Position numbers and translations under genes: made by a program. From the NCBI GenBank assembly GCA_023228425.1, contig JALOBE010000022.1, positions 1-42,251 of the forward strand: a DNA stretch of 42,251 nt, given 5' to 3'. Positions within the stretch are counted from its first letter, which is position 1; every line of letters begins with the position of its first letter. This DNA comes from Syntrophales bacterium (GTDB lineage Bacteria; Desulfobacterota; Syntrophia; Syntrophales; UBA2210). The notes under the pieces were generated by a model. It saw only the letters and a program-made list of their open reading frames with translations, ran no database searches and was not told the origin of the DNA. Shown here piece by piece: positions 8,188 to 16,829 of this stretch.

Positions 8188-10212
8188 ATGAATGTAAATC
8201 TGAAGATGCGAGTCAATATAGATTACGACTATACCAGTTTATTGACGCTGAATTTGAAAGATGAGAAGTCAAATTTATTTAGAGATGCGACAAATAGAAA
8301 TGGCGACTTTTGTGAAAACTTAAAACGCATGCTTAATCAAGCAAGCAATTTCTATAAACTAAGTGTCGAAGATCTGTTAAAAGAAACAAAGGAAATCGAA
8401 ATTAGTACATCGATATTTCTAGATTATCTACGAACCGGAATGACCAGCAAGACAGGTATTATATGCACTAAAGGATTCAGAGATATATTGACATTTATGG
8501 GCTACAAGGAGAGTCCGTTCGAGTTCAGGCTGGACTATCCCGAACCGTATGTCACGCGCGAATTGACGAAAGAAGTAAGTGAGAGAATAGATAGTGACGG
8601 TAAGATCGTATTAGAATTGAACGAAGATGAAGTCAAAAAAGTTGTGAATGAGCTTATAAGTGAAAATGTCGAAGCAATTGCGGTTTGCTTGCTATGGTCC
8701 GTAAGAAACAATGCTCATGAAACCAAAATTGGAGACATAATAAGAAAAAATAGCAATCTTGAATACTCCTTAAGTCATCAAGTGTATCCATATCTTGATG
8801 AAAATTGGCGAACGCTTTTTACCTCAATAGATGCGTCGCTCAAGGGAAAGATAAAAGAATTGTTGAGTAGCTTGGATAATTACATTCAAATAAGCGGTTA
8901 TAAAGGAACAATCAAATATTTAGATTACCATGGGGAATTTAACGAGATAGAGAATGCGTTAAATAACACTGCGAGCATGATAACAGCATCACCACTTGCA
9001 ATCAGAGCCGCAAAAGAATACATGGATAGCAGTGAAGACAATGGGGTATTGCTAGTAGACTACAAAGGCATTGACAGTGACATGGGCTCGATAATTTCAG
9101 AGCATAAATTTGATATAAAGAACACAACGATAGTGGATGTCTCAAACATAAATGCAAGTGGCGAAGCAGTCGCAACAGTAGATGAGTATGGATTATTCAA
9201 ACTAAAACAAAAGAGCCATGATGAGAATAAAGCGGAGCTAAGTGGTCCATCAGTTAACGAAGCGAACATTGTGTTGGGATATTTGAAGAACGAAAATGTG
9301 GTGAATAATCAAAAGATATACCGCATCAAAGAGCCAGGACAAGCTATTGAAGAAGAGGTATGCAAAAAAACTGGAGAGACTATAGAAAATGCAGCAATGT
9401 CGATGTATTTGGTTTCCTGCTTTAGCATCATTAATAAAATCAAAAGCATAGCCATTGCACAAGGCCTGGAAACAAGCAAGCTGACAATATTTGGAGGATA
9501 TGAAGCATTTGGGTTATATGCGGGGAGAATATTGGATGAGTTGAGTGCCAGTGAAGTGGTCCTGCCGGCTCTAGGTGGAATATTCGCTGACAATGACGGC
9601 AAAAGCAGTGGATTGTCAAGGAAAATTAGCAAAGAGTTCATGGTGAATTCAAAAAAATATAGTTTAGAGGATCTCAAAAAGGAGTTGGAAAAGATATATG
9701 TTGAAGCGAACAACTATTTAGGTGAAAAGAATGTTGATGTAAAATATCGAAAATATGAATATATGGTAACAGTTAAATATCCAAATCAGACGTTCGAACT
9801 TGCAATACCGTTTGAAAAAATGGAAGATCAAAAAGATTTCGAGGAACTGGTTCAAGACTTCCATAAAAAGCATCTTCAACTGTACTATGTAAATTCGCCG
9901 GAGGAAGCTGTAGAATTTACTACATGGAGCTTGCTCGCATCAGGTGGTAAAGGGAATGAGGCAGATTCTGAAGTAGCATCTAAACAAACCGGCTACAGAG
10001 ATGTGGAATCTGACGAAAGAAGATCAATCTTCTTTGAAGACAAGTACGTTGATGTGAATGTGTATAGCGCCGATCGATTTAAGAGCGGTGATTCGGTTAA
10101 AGGATTGTGCATGGTAGAATCGGAATTATTCCCAATTCTGGTATATCCGCAGCAGAGATTAACCATGACTGCCGGGGGATACCTCCAATTGAAAAAAATA
10201 ACTAATGAATAA
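8188..10212 (+). CDS. Divergent HyuA-type hydantoinase/oxoprolinase alpha subunit, ATP motifs degenerate
   Basis: A 674-residue intact frame with the layout of the hydantoinase A family. Best-conserved is the N-terminal-domain stretch GIICTKGFRDIL near residue 91, followed by a helical domain and a C-terminal domain with LLASGGKG. The motifs that bind ATP phosphates in this ASKHA-type family are not recognisable. The initial GGTFTD block is replaced by DYDYTS, the HGTT block by STS, and the GGTSTD block by KGIDSD. The downstream glycine-rich block reads NASGEAVATVD. The frame is open with a good start (GGAGACGAATT before ATG), so it is not an obvious pseudogene. I infer a HyuA homologue that lost or changed its ATPase, perhaps acting as a structural partner of the HyuB-type protein at 5183. 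It starts 39 bases after kdd. Confidence 0.75.
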   Translation: MNVNLKMRVNIDYDYTSLLTLNLKDEKSNLFRDATNRNGDFCENLKRMLNQASNFYKLSVEDLLKETKEIEISTSIFLDYLRTGMTSKTGIICTKGFRDILTFMGYKESPFEFRLDYPEPYVTRELTKEVSERIDSDGKIVLELNEDEVKKVVNELISENVEAIAVCLLWSVRNNAHETKIGDIIRKNSNLEYSLSHQVYPYLDENWRTLFTSIDASLKGKIKELLSSLDNYIQISGYKGTIKYLDYHGEFNEIENALNNTASMITASPLAIRAAKEYMDSSEDNGVLLVDYKGIDSDMGSIISEHKFDIKNTTIVDVSNINASGEAVATVDEYGLFKLKQKSHDENKAELSGPSVNEANIVLGYLKNENVVNNQKIYRIKEPGQAIEEEVCKKTGETIENAAMSMYLVSCFSIINKIKSIAIAQGLETSKLTIFGGYEAFGLYAGRILDELSASEVVLPALGGIFADNDGKSSGLSRKISKEFMVNSKKYSLEDLKKELEKIYVEANNYLGEKNVDVKYRKYEYMVTVKYPNQTFELAIPFEKMEDQKDFEELVQDFHKKHLQLYYVNSPEEAVEFTTWSLLASGGKGNEADSEVASKQTGYRDVESDERRSIFFEDKYVDVNVYSADRFKSGDSVKGLCMVESELFPILVYPQQRLTMTAGGYLQLKKITNE

Positions 10213-10581
10213 GTGTAGTAAGTAATAGTACAGAAAGGGAAATTAAAGACATAAAGAAATAACAGGATGAGGAAAGACTCAGGCAGTTCGTAAAAATGAG
10301 CAGAGGAAGTACCTCCTAATATACGGGAAGAAAACAAAGGAACCGATGGTGAGCTGACGGAAGAGTAGGTACTCCTTCTGGAGTGGATCGGTCACGACTG
10401 ACGCGAGAGTAATATGTGGCAATGGATGTTCTTTTAAATAGCGAACTTCACGTACATGTGCGTGAGTCACAGGGATGACTGTCGAGGTACCTTCTCTACG
10501 ACAATACCATAGAAGGCGGTGGTAGGTTCAGAAAGCATCCCGATCGGAAGAATCTTGAACGTTTCAAAAAGGAGAAAAAAG
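10213..10581. other. Non-coding gap between HyuA-like gene and kal
   Basis: No gene is recognisable in these 369 bases. A near-perfect 18-bp palindrome (TCACGTACATGTGCGTGA, one T/G mismatch pair) lies at 10448-10465 and could be an operator. The gap is unusually long for genes of one pathway and may mark an old insertion or deletion. Confidence 0.4.
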
Positions 10582-10983
10582 ATGCAAAAATACGAGTCGA
10601 CGATACGGGTGAGAATGTCTCAAGCTGACGCTCACTATGGCGGTGACATGGTGGACGGAGCAAAAATCCTCAAACTATTCGGTGATATAGCGACTGAATT
10701 ACTTATTAGGCATGATGGGGATGAAGGGCTATTTCTTCGATATGATGAAGTTAAATTCTTGAGTCCTGTTTATGCTGGAGATTTTATCGAAGCAAAAGGA
10801 TGGATAACAGAAGTGGGGAAAACATCACGGAAGATAGAATTTGTTGCAAAAAAGGTTATTCAATCCTTAAAAGATCCCACACAACCTACGGCTGCTGATT
10901 ATCTTGATGACCCTATAATCATTACAGAAGCGCGAGGTGTTTGCGTAGCCCCGGAGAAACTCCAGCGCAAACGGAGCAAGTGA
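10582..10983 (+). CDS. kal: 3-aminobutyryl-CoA ammonia-lyase
   Basis: Kal removes ammonia from L-3-aminobutyryl-CoA to give crotonyl-CoA, the last dedicated step of the lysine fermentation branch. This 133-residue hotdog-fold protein shows the Kal pattern: RVRMSQADAHYGGDMVDGA near the start, a LFGDIATELLIRHDGDEGLF helix region, and VKFLSPVYAGDFIEAKGW. The start is the ATG at 10582, which has AAAAGGAGAAAAAAG in front; an in-frame extension to 10519 lacks such a site. It follows the HyuA-like gene after 369 non-coding bases and is separated from kce by a broken transposase. Length is normal. Confidence 0.88.
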   Translation: MQKYESTIRVRMSQADAHYGGDMVDGAKILKLFGDIATELLIRHDGDEGLFLRYDEVKFLSPVYAGDFIEAKGWITEVGKTSRKIEFVAKKVIQSLKDPTQPTAADYLDDPIIITEARGVCVAPEKLQRKRSK

Positions 10984-11089
10984 CTTGAAAATATCTCAGT
11001 TTTTTGGATGTAAATGTTAGATGTAGTGATCTAGATAGTCGGTCCTGAAAATTTTTCTATCTATATGATATAATTTGCTATATGTTTGT

Positions 11090-12051
11090 TTGTTTTTGTG
11101 CCATATGTTTTTGCAAGAATGCACCAAGAAAGCCAAAGAAAGATTGTAAATTATACCCATGAGACCAAAGCGATCAGCCCAGCATAATCGGCAAGAAGAC
11201 TTGTTTCAATCGGAGCTTTCACAGGTCATAGATCCTCGTCATCCTCTGATGAAACCGGCCGGGACCGTTGGCTGGGATCGGCTGGCCGATCTGTTCGGCG
11301 CGATCTACAGTCCGGATCAGGGTCGTCCGGCCATCAGCACCCGCCTGATGGTTTCCCTGCATTACCTCACGTACATGCACAACCTCAGCGATGAAAACGT
11401 TCTTCAGGGCTGGGTGGAGAATCCCTGTTGGCAGTGCATGGGGGGCATGAAGTTCTTTCAGTATCGCTTTCCCATCGATCCGTGAAACGGGGTATTGTGT
11501 TGCGCCAGAACTACTACAACCGAGAATCGAAGCATCTCGTCACGCAGCAGAGTCGCTATGCCCATGCCCGCCAGATAAAGCGGCCCCAGACTATCCACGG
11601 CAATCCCTATGACGGTCACACCTTGACGGTGTCTTTTCACAGGTTGAGCCTATTGCCGGTGCCCCGGAGCATGTCTTCGTTGACATGGGGCACCGTGGCT
11701 ACCGGGTACACAGATGATGTCCAGATTCATGTGGACATCAGGCGTCGAGGCAGAACCCCGCGGAGCCTCCGGCACTGGATGAAGCGCCGTGGTGCGGTGA
11801 TCGGTCATTTAAAACGTGAGCACCGTATGGACCGTAACCGTCTGAAGGGAACCGAAAGCGACCGTATCAATGCGATCCTCTGCGTTGCCGGCATGAACTT
11901 CCGGAAGCTGCAGCGCTTTGCTGCTGCTTTTTTGCGCCCATTGCTCAGACAGTACTTCGCGGTTGTCACCGGCCTTGGTATCGCTTTGGTTATCAAAGAG
12001 CTTGTGGGTAACTCAACGATCCGAAAAAACGAGTTTTTCGGGATCGGCTAG
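11090..12051 (+). pseudogene. Broken IS5-family (IS1478-like) transposase
   Basis: The first frame (11159-11484) encodes the N-terminal 108 residues typical of IS1478-like transposases (HPLMKPAG, STRLMVSLHYLTYMHNLSDENV, FFQYRFPIDP). The frame then shifts. A second frame ending at 12051 carries the C-terminal part (GHLKREHRMDRNRLKGTESDRINAIL, AGMNFRKL). Between ARQIKR and HGNPYDGHTL a large block expected to hold catalytic residues is missing. The upstream sequence from about 11,090 is shared with the fragment ending near 15,310, and the tail (AAAAAACGAGTTTTTC at 12,025) recurs near 13,594. It interrupts the kal-kce gene set. Confidence 0.85.
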
Positions 12052-12072
12052 ATAAAGGAAAGGATTGAAGAA

Positions 12073-12900
12073 ATGAAAAAGCTGATTATTACTGCAGCGA
12101 TACAAGGTGCAGAATTAACGAAAGAGATAACTCCTTATCTCCCTGTCACACCGGAAGAGGTCGCAATTGAAGCAAAGCGGGCGTGGGAAGAAGGAGCTGC
12201 TGTTATTCACCTTCATGTGCGTGAGCCGGATGGTTCGCCATCGCAGAGCACCGAAAGATATCGTGAAAACATAGATGCTATCATATCAACTGGATGTGAT
12301 GCAATCATTCAAGTGTCGACCGGCGGGGCTGTCCATATGACTGCGCAGGAGCGAGGTGGGCCACTAAAGCTAAAGCCGGAATATGCCACTTTAAATACGG
12401 GATCAATTAACTTTGGTCAGGATGTTTTTATTAATTCAGTAGCAATCATGGAAGAACTTGCTTTGGAAATGAAGAAAGGTGGCGTGAGACCGGAATTTGA
12501 GGTGTATGAAGAAGGCCACATCCATAATGCCATGGCGCTTGTTAGAAAAGGGCTGGTAACCGGTCAGCTTAATTTCGATTTTGTTCTTGGAGTGCCTGGA
12601 GCTATGGCGCCAACGGTAAAAAACTTGTTTCACTTAATTGATGCTATTCCACATGAGGCAAACTGGACGGTCTCTGGTATAGGAAGAGACGAACTCATCC
12701 TCGGGGGTGTTGCGGTTTTTATTGGTGGAAATGTAAGAGTCGGCATGGAAGACAATATCTATTATTCGAAAGGTGTTCTCGCAAAAAGCAACTCGGAGCT
12801 GGTGGCGCGAATAGTACGTATAGCGAAAGAATTCGACAGAGATGTCGCGAATCCCGCTGAGGCGAGATCTATTCTTGGTATTGAAAGAAAGAGGGCCTGA
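12073..12900 (+). CDS. kce: 3-keto-5-aminohexanoate cleavage enzyme (BKACE family)
   Basis: Kce condenses 3-keto-5-aminohexanoate with acetyl-CoA and cleaves it to acetoacetate and L-3-aminobutyryl-CoA, linking Kdd to Kal. The 275-residue length is right. The zinc-binding HLH motif sits at His46 and His48 (VIHLHVRE), and Ser82 lies in VSTGGAVHMT. Near residues 220-228 is GNVRVGMEDN, supplying the arginine, zinc-ligand glutamate and aspartate known from the family. These match the substrate-binding set described for Kce more specifically than for generic BKACE proteins. AAAGGA precedes the ATG. A broken IS5-type element lies only 21 bases upstream, so expression may depend on a new promoter or on read-through. 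Confidence 0.9.
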   Translation: MKKLIITAAIQGAELTKEITPYLPVTPEEVAIEAKRAWEEGAAVIHLHVREPDGSPSQSTERYRENIDAIISTGCDAIIQVSTGGAVHMTAQERGGPLKLKPEYATLNTGSINFGQDVFINSVAIMEELALEMKKGGVRPEFEVYEEGHIHNAMALVRKGLVTGQLNFDFVLGVPGAMAPTVKNLFHLIDAIPHEANWTVSGIGRDELILGGVAVFIGGNVRVGMEDNIYYSKGVLAKSNSELVARIVRIAKEFDRDVANPAEARSILGIERKRA

Positions 12901-12926
12901 ATCAAACTTGTTAAATGATCAAAGAG

Positions 12927-12963
12927 ATCAATATTTCCAATGAATTACAAAGCTACCTTTTGC
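12927..12963. repeat. Internal fragment of the MITE-like repeat
   Basis: The run around CAATATTTCCAATGAATTAC closely matches the interior of the full copy at 4983-5094. Neither terminal repeat is present. It lies just after the kce stop, so copies or pieces of this repeat occur on both sides of the catabolic genes. Confidence 0.5.
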
Positions 12964-13026
12964 TGGAGTTTAATACCTGCAAAAAAATAATTCTTCTATT
13001 TCATGGACATAGGTGTCCCCGAAAAG

Positions 13027-13262
13027 TTCTTGGCACCACATGTGGTGTTTGCTCTTTGAAAAGTGGATACTGTCACGACACTTCCCGTATCGTCCGGGGT
13101 AGGGTGCCACACCGATGGCCTGAAAGACTTTTCCGCAGGAACCGAGGCATTGACACTGCGGATGGCGAGCTTCTTCCCCATGTCGTCAAGAGTGATCTCC
13201 TGCAGGGCCTTCAGATCCTGCTTGATATCGGACCACTCGAATGATAGCCGGTCTGGCGGAAC
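13027..13262 (-). pseudogene. Transposase C-terminal remnant, possibly IS1634-type
   Basis: On the minus strand an open stretch encodes FEWSDIKQDLKALQEITLDD and KKLAIRSVN, resembling the C-terminal tail of IS1634/IS4-type transposases. No start, catalytic region or terminal repeats are recognisable. The match is from memory of the family pattern only. Confidence 0.35.
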
Positions 13263-13319
13263 TGGACAGGTGCATAAGTGATAAAACTGCTCTATAGTGA
13301 CTCTGTAAGGAGGATCGAT

Positions 13320-13412
13320 ATGAGCAAGCGTCCCAGGAGGAATCATGCCCCGGCATTCAAGGCAAAGGTAGCCTTGGAGGCTTTGAAGGGCGAGCAGACG
13401 GTGGTAGAGCAT
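13320..13412 (+). pseudogene. IS3-family OrfA fragment
   Basis: The 30 residues beginning MSKRPRRNHAPAFKAKVALE and continuing KGEQTVVE match the N-terminal helix-turn-helix of IS3-family OrfA proteins. A good AAGGAGGATCGAT site precedes the ATG. The similarity stops after codon 30, and the remaining OrfA and all of OrfB are absent. Most likely the truncated 5' end of an IS3-type element. Confidence 0.7.
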
Positions 13413-13541
13413 CGAAACTCATCTGCAACGGTCTGTTTTCTCTTGATTCCAGCGGCGTCATGTCCGGCGTGACAGTGCGAACCGGGCTAAGTAGTTTTTT
13501 GAAAGACGCCGCGTTGTTCTTTGTGTTTTTCCGTGTTCGGG

Positions 13542-13572
13542 GGCAGCAATTTCCTAACCGGAAATTGCTGCC
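13542..13572. terminator. Perfect 13-bp hairpin among IS remnants
   Basis: GGCAGCAATTTCC and its exact complement are separated by the five bases TAACC. It is followed within 30 bases by AAAAAACGAGTTTTTC, the tail sequence also seen after the IS5-type remnant at 12,025. It is probably an IS-associated terminator or end structure. Confidence 0.45.
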
Positions 13573-13756
13573 TGTGGGTAGGACAGCGATCTAAAAAACG
13601 AGTTTTTCAGGATTGACTATTTTGTTTTTTGGTGAAACCATTATAATTCAAAAGACGGGGCTCTTCAAGCCTTATGTGCTGTTATTACAATATATTATGC
13701 CATTTCTTGGCTACGAATTTGCCAATGCCGAAAGTTGAGGTAAAGGATCAAGAATC

Positions 13757-14347
13757 ATGGACGCGATGCATCCAAGGAAGAAAATTTTGCTTCAAGAAGC
13801 GGCTAGACTTTTTCGTGAGAAATCGTTCGAAGTAGCGACACTACGCGAACTAGCGAAATGTGCAGGTATCAAGGGTGGTAGTGTCTACTATCATTTCTCT
13901 TCCAAACAAGAAATTTTATTTTGTATTATGCACTATACATTGACAGAACTAACCTCCCAGCTTGAGGAAGCCTTAAAGACAGAATCTGATCCTGAAAAGA
14001 AGCTTCATAAAGCCATTGAAATACACGTAAACTATCATATAAAAAACAAGGACATGACTTACGTGACAGATTCTGAAATACGCAGCCTGACAGCAGAACA
14101 ACATTATAATATAATTGAAAAAAGGAAAAAATACGAAAATCTATTTTCTGGTATCGTGGATAAAATAACTCAGGCAAACGATCAAAAAGGCTTGAATTCA
14201 AAACTATCCACTTTTGCAATCCTTCAGATGTGTACCGGTGTGTCATACTGGTATAACGATAATGGCCCTCTCGGCGTGGAAGATATTGTCAAAGCCTATT
14301 TTAATCTTTCCTGTCGAGGGCTCCAGGGCAATGACAATGTGGGATGA
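13757..14347 (+). CDS. TetR/AcrR-family transcriptional regulator
   Basis: A 196-residue cytoplasmic DNA-binding regulator. The N-terminal helix-turn-helix of the TetR family is clear: ILLQEAARLFREKSFEVATL followed by ELAKCAGIKGGSVYYHFSSKQEI (residues 9-53). The C-terminal ligand domain (about 60-190) is helical and does not reveal the effector. TetR proteins usually repress nearby genes until a metabolite binds. The closest intact gene is kce, 857 bases upstream on the same strand, so control of the catabolic island by an acyl-CoA or amino-acid intermediate is plausible but inferred. AAAGGA lies 11 bases before the ATG. Base composition matches the island. Confidence 0.9.
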   Translation: MDAMHPRKKILLQEAARLFREKSFEVATLRELAKCAGIKGGSVYYHFSSKQEILFCIMHYTLTELTSQLEEALKTESDPEKKLHKAIEIHVNYHIKNKDMTYVTDSEIRSLTAEQHYNIIEKRKKYENLFSGIVDKITQANDQKGLNSKLSTFAILQMCTGVSYWYNDNGPLGVEDIVKAYFNLSCRGLQGNDNVG

Positions 14348-14615
14348 AAAAGTCATGATCTTTATTGCTTCACATGACCGATCTGTATAGCAGTGATATG
14401 CCATATGCGGGAGCTTGAAACTGTAACTATCGGAGACAGTGCTGGTGGGGATGCACTATGTTCTTCGACAAAACAGGATTTTCCCCTGGGACGTCGTAGC
14501 CGGGAGACATTGTTAACTTGTAACCTGAATCTTGCACGGCCTTCCCACTTCGATAATGAACCCACCTGATATGCTGCATGGATGATCTCCAAAAAAGTGA
14601 TTTTGAACCCTCTTT

Positions 14616-14651
14616 GCGATTCGGTGCAAGAAATTTCTTGCACCGGGTCGC
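14616..14651. terminator. 36-bp palindrome at the end of the IS1380-type remnant
   Basis: The sequence centred on CGGTGCAAGAAATTTCTTGCACCG is a perfect 24-bp palindrome, extended on each side by GCGA/TCGC with two G-T pairs. It lies directly after the stop of the transposase remnant on the minus strand and probably acts as its terminator or lies near the element end. Confidence 0.5.
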
Positions 14652-15065
14652 CTAAAATAGTGAAGCGTTGCACGCCTGTTTTTTTTCGAGGCGCAGTCGG
14701 TCAAGTAATTCATAGCATATGAGAAGGCCCGGTGTTCTGGTATCGTGAATCGAGTACTTCACCCTGTCCCGATTATTCGCCCGGACCACCTTGGCTGCGA
14801 TCATGGGCAACTTCAGCCGGGCAATACAAATCGTATTGTCCTTCACACCGGTAAAAAGAGAGACCTGGGCATCGCGAGGGTGGGCCATCATTTTGAAGTA
14901 GCGCCGGAGAGTGTAGGCCGGCATGGCAATCTGGAAAAATGCATGGTTGTTCTTGAATCTTCCCGAGGGGATTGCGTCGAGTCCTTCGCGCCGCGCTTCG
15001 CCAACCAGGTTCTCAACATCGGCGCGCTTATCGTATGTTGCAATGACATCATGAGCTTTGCCGCC
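14652..15065 (-). pseudogene. IS1380-family transposase, C-terminal remnant
   Basis: The minus-strand frame encodes YDKRADVENLVGEARREG, FKNNHAFFQIAMPAYTLRRYFK and CYELLDRLRL, the conserved C-terminal region of IS1380-family transposases. The N-terminal two thirds are missing. The upstream end runs straight into an IS5-type N-terminal fragment, so one element appears to have been inserted into or recombined with the other. Confidence 0.75.
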
Positions 15066-15330
15066 GAGGGTTGTGTCAGGACAGGAGGTCGCACCGAATA
15101 GACCGTCCGGCCAGATCCCAGTCAACCATCCCTGCCGGTTTCACTAGGGGGTGACGGAGATCAATGATCTGGGAAAGCTCCGAACGAAACAAATCTTCTT
15201 GGCGATTGTGCTGGGGAGGTCGCTTCGGTTTCATAGGTGCAATGTGCAAGCTTTCTGTGGTTTTGTTGTTGAAATCTTGCAAAGCATATGGCACAAATAC
15301 CATAAATTGTCCAGTAATAGTATGAATATA
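15066..15330 (-). pseudogene. IS5-family (IS1478-like) transposase, N-terminal remnant
   Basis: The minus strand encodes MKPKRPPQHNRQEDLFRSEL and LRHPLVKPAGMVDWD, nearly the same as the start of the remnant at 11159. A frameshift follows, and similarity ends near 15,066 where the IS1380-type piece begins. Upstream bases to about 15,305 (TTTGTGCCATATG on the minus strand) also match the region before 11159. It forms the right border of the AT-rich island. Confidence 0.75.
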
Positions 15331-15358
15331 GGTTATTCTTCAGAATCGACCGAATTAA

Positions 15359-16666
15359 CTACGTCCCCGTGTGGACCAGGCCGCTGATCAACTCCACGTA
15401 GCGGTCGGCGGCACCCTGGTTTTCCGCCACGATCCGCCGCCCCGCCTCACCCCGGCGTCGGCACTCTTCCGGATCCCCGAGGAGTTCCGCCATTCGCCCG
15501 GCCAGTTCCTTCCCGTCCCGCACGGTGACGCCGGCTTCGGCGTCGGCGAGAAGCCGTCCCTCCTCCCGGAAATCGTCCATGGAGGGGCCATGAATGACCA
15601 CCTTCCCCCAGGCCGCCGCCTCGAGGACATTCTGTCCCCCCTTCGGCACCAGGCTGCCCCCGCAGAAAACGAGAGAGGCCGTGCCGTAGAGGCTGAAGAG
15701 CCGACCCATGACATCCACGACGATGACCGACCGGTCGCCCCGAACCTCGCCGGCATCGATACGGCTCAGCCTGACGGCCCGGCGGCCCAACTGTTCCTCC
15801 TTGAGCAAAGAGAGAACGGCGGCGGTACGCTCCACGTGGCGGGGCGCGAGGACAAGCACAAGACCGGGAAGTTCTTTCAGGAGACGCCGGTACGCCCGGA
15901 CAAGGATTTTTTCTTCTCCCTCGTGGGTACTTCCGGCCACGATGACCGGTGTCCCCCGGGCCAGCGAAAGCATCCGCGCCGTTTCATCACCCAGGGCGGC
16001 GTCAGCCCGCTCCACGAGACCGTCATACTTGGCGTTCCCCAGCACCGTTATGCGGGAGGAATCCATGCCCAGTTCCCGCAGCCGCGACCCGTCGGTTTCC
16101 GATATGACCCCGGCACTGTCAAGGAAACCAAGGACATGTTTCCAGAAAAACCGCGTGGCCCGGTAATTCTTGAAAGAGCGGGGAGAAAGGCGGCCGTTGA
16201 CCATGACGGTTTTCACGGACCGCTCCCGGCAGAGGTGCAGGAAGTTGGGCCAGAGTTCCGTTTCCACGGTCACGAAGAGGTCGGGGTTTACGCGATCCAT
16301 AACCTTCCTGATCACCGGGGGAATGTCCAGGGGATAGTAAAACAGGACCGTCGCTTCCGGCACAAGCCGCCGGGCCGCGGCCCGCCCCGTCTCGGTACTC
16401 GTGGAGAGAAGAAGCGCGGCATCGGGCCAGGCCCGTCTCAACCGGGCGACGATGGGTGCCGCCGCCGTCACTTCCCCCACTGACACGGCATGGATCCAGA
16501 TTCGGGGGGAACCGCCGGCGTTCTCGAAGGTTCCATGTCTGTGAAACCCCAGCTTGGGCCCCGCGCTTTCCCGGTACTTCCCCTGCGCCAGCACCTTCCA
16601 GGCGAACCAGGGAACGGCGGCCAGGGCGGCCGCTGAAAGGACGGCATTGTAGGCGATCATGTTCAT
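15359..16666 (-). CDS. waaA: 3-deoxy-D-manno-octulosonic acid (Kdo) transferase
   Basis: WaaA (KdtA) transfers Kdo from CMP-Kdo to the lipid A precursor at the inner membrane, an essential step of lipopolysaccharide assembly. The 435-residue length is normal. An N-terminal membrane anchor is followed by the glycosyltransferase N-domain with HAVSVGEVTAA near residue 59 and ETELWPN near 136. The C-domain contains AGSTHEGEE, LAPRHVER and GGSLVPKGGQNVLEAA. GC-rich codon use contrasts sharply with the island to its left. The stop codon lies about 30 bases from the IS5-type remnant, so whatever gene once followed waaA has been displaced. Confidence 0.95.
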   Translation of the reverse strand: MNMIAYNAVLSAAALAAVPWFAWKVLAQGKYRESAGPKLGFHRHGTFENAGGSPRIWIHAVSVGEVTAAAPIVARLRRAWPDAALLLSTSTETGRAAARRLVPEATVLFYYPLDIPPVIRKVMDRVNPDLFVTVETELWPNFLHLCRERSVKTVMVNGRLSPRSFKNYRATRFFWKHVLGFLDSAGVISETDGSRLRELGMDSSRITVLGNAKYDGLVERADAALGDETARMLSLARGTPVIVAGSTHEGEEKILVRAYRRLLKELPGLVLVLAPRHVERTAAVLSLLKEEQLGRRAVRLSRIDAGEVRGDRSVIVVDVMGRLFSLYGTASLVFCGGSLVPKGGQNVLEAAAWGKVVIHGPSMDDFREEGRLLADAEAGVTVRDGKELAGRMAELLGDPEECRRRGEAGRRIVAENQGAADRYVELISGLVHTGT

Positions 16667-16829
16667 GGTGACACCTTCAATAGCACGGTCGGCAGGGTTT
16701 AAGCAACACCGGGCTCACTACCGTCAATACGGTTGACAGGACAAATTCCCCTATAGTAAGAGAACGGTTTAAACGGACGTGCCATGCAACGGAACAACCC
16801 GTAGAAAGGCCCGTGGAAAGGAAGGAACC

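Noticed and set aside
10284..10296. Left-end remnant of the MITE-like repeat (AGTTCGTAAAAAT)
   Set aside because: Only about 13 bases agree and nothing beyond them matches, so chance is likely.
16733..16757. TTGACA...TATAGT promoter before the glycine-zipper lipoprotein gene
   Set aside because: The boxes are only 13 bases apart, too close for a normal sigma-70 promoter.
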